From Psychrobacillus sp. OK028 (GTDB lineage: Bacteria > Bacillota > Bacilli > Bacillales_A > Planococcaceae): a stretch of DNA of 64,000 nt. A program made the translations under genes and the position numbers. Under the pieces are notes generated by a model. That model saw only the letters and a program-made list of their open reading frames with translations. It was not told the DNA's origin and searched no databases. The stretch lies in contig NZ_FNHY01000009.1 in assembly GCF_900103605.1 (NCBI RefSeq), positions 62,001-126,000 on the forward strand, written 5' to 3'. This document shows, one piece after another, positions 63,751 to 64,000 of the stretch. The stretch's first letter is position 1. Each line of letters starts with the position of its first letter.

Positions 63751-63766
63751 TGCAATTTGCATGCCA
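63751..63766 (-). promoter_or_regulatory. sigma-54 (-24/-12) promoter of the SDR-GcvP-like-ABC-RocB operon
   Basis: Minus strand TGGCATG-CAAA-TTGCA: GG and GC separated by exactly 10 bases, as in the TGGCAC-N5-TTGCW consensus. Start of transcription would be near 63740, leaving a leader of about 15 bases. An IR lies about 80-110 bases upstream, the right distance for an activator site. Confidence 0.82.
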
Positions 63767-63843
63767 ACTTTTTTAAAATTAAGAAATATATTAAAACAAA
63801 GGAAAATTGCTAATGTGTAGAAAATAATTCTATAGATAACTTG

Positions 63844-63877
63844 TGTCATAGATGACAAAGTTTGTCTGTTTTGTCAT
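63844..63877. promoter_or_regulatory. candidate enhancer (activator) site of the sigma-54 operon
   Basis: TGTCAT-AG-ATGACA (63844-63857, perfect) with a third TGTCAT at 63872-63877, all 80-125 bases upstream of the sigma-54 promoter. The arrangement of repeated half-sites is usual for enhancer-binding proteins. Confidence 0.5.
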
Positions 63878-63905
63878 TTACGTTATCTCTATAAGACTAG
63901 TGAGG

Positions 63906-64000
63906 TTATGCTAGTTCTCCACCATCAATTGGAATATGTTGTCCCGTAATATACTTCGATTCTGAAGATGCCAAGAACGCAAATAATGCAGCAACTTCTT
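63906..64000 (-). CDS. SDR family oxidoreductase, C-terminal end (runs off the window)
   Basis: Only the last 31 codons are inside: EVAALFAFLASSESKYITGQHIPIDGGELA, the standard C-terminus of short-chain dehydrogenases (SKYITGQ and the closing DGG). The stop at 63906-63908 is 180 bases before the next SDR gene, with the sigma-54 promoter between them. A second dehydrogenase next to the operon may act in the same pathway. Confidence 0.85.
   Translation of the reverse strand, partial: EVAALFAFLASSESKYITGQHIPIDGGELA

Overview
The window is chromosomal DNA of a low-GC, endospore-forming Firmicute. It carries three kinds of spore gene (an H-type SASP, a gamma-type SASP with a doubled repeat, and a CotF-like coat pair). 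It also has Bacillus-type operators (FadR, PerR, GlnR/TnrA and cre-like sites), AGGAGG ribosome binding sites and frequent TTG/GTG starts. Gene content fits the Planococcaceae/Caryophanaceae side of Bacillales (Psychrobacillus, Lysinibacillus or Sporosarcina-like); the genus is my guess. No rRNA, tRNA, complete insertion sequence, prophage or CRISPR array is visible.

Layout. (1) 1-3975: fatty-acid beta-oxidation operon fadN-fadA-fadE, minus strand, with a FadR-type palindrome on its promoter. (2) 4065-9266: housekeeping genes: thioredoxin-like protein, STAS protein, Eis-like acetyltransferase, C39-like peptidase, YpcP-like 5'-3' exonuclease and a FAD amino-acid oxidase-like protein. (3) 9291-31324: a Wzx/Wzy-type exopolysaccharide or capsule locus on the minus strand, bordered by a pentanucleotide repeat and a truncated acetyltransferase gene. 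It starts with the phospho-glycosyltransferase, phosphatase, chain-length regulator and tyrosine kinase. It then makes nucleotide sugars (a dTDP-4-amino-4,6-dideoxyhexose branch and a UDP-N-acetyl-L-fucosamine branch) and contains an uncommon ATP-grasp ligase plus PLP decarboxylase pair. It ends with glycosyltransferases, flippase and polymerase. (4) 31545-53725: transport and stress genes: AmtB, MgtC, SwrC-like RND pump, AhpCF, CNT nucleoside transporter, SstT, RsbR paralogue, an orphan sugar-binding lipoprotein and HelD. The spore genes, a likely small RNA and an intact plus a broken prolyl-4-hydroxylase gene lie among them. (5) 53766-53883: a tiny holin-like toxin gene. (6) 54067-64000: sigL (sigma-54) with a cre-like site, next to an operon preceded by a textbook -24/-12 sigma-54 promoter.

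The best candidate for an undescribed system is that last operon (57-63.8 kb): SDR dehydrogenase, two GcvP-like PLP subunits whose most conserved glycine-decarboxylase motifs are replaced, a polar amino-acid ABC transporter and a RocB-like M20 peptidase. Read together they look like an uptake and breakdown route for an amino-acid-like compound, switched on through sigma-54. The second candidate is the ATP-grasp/decarboxylase pair inside the polysaccharide locus, which suggests an amino-acid- or amine-decorated sugar.
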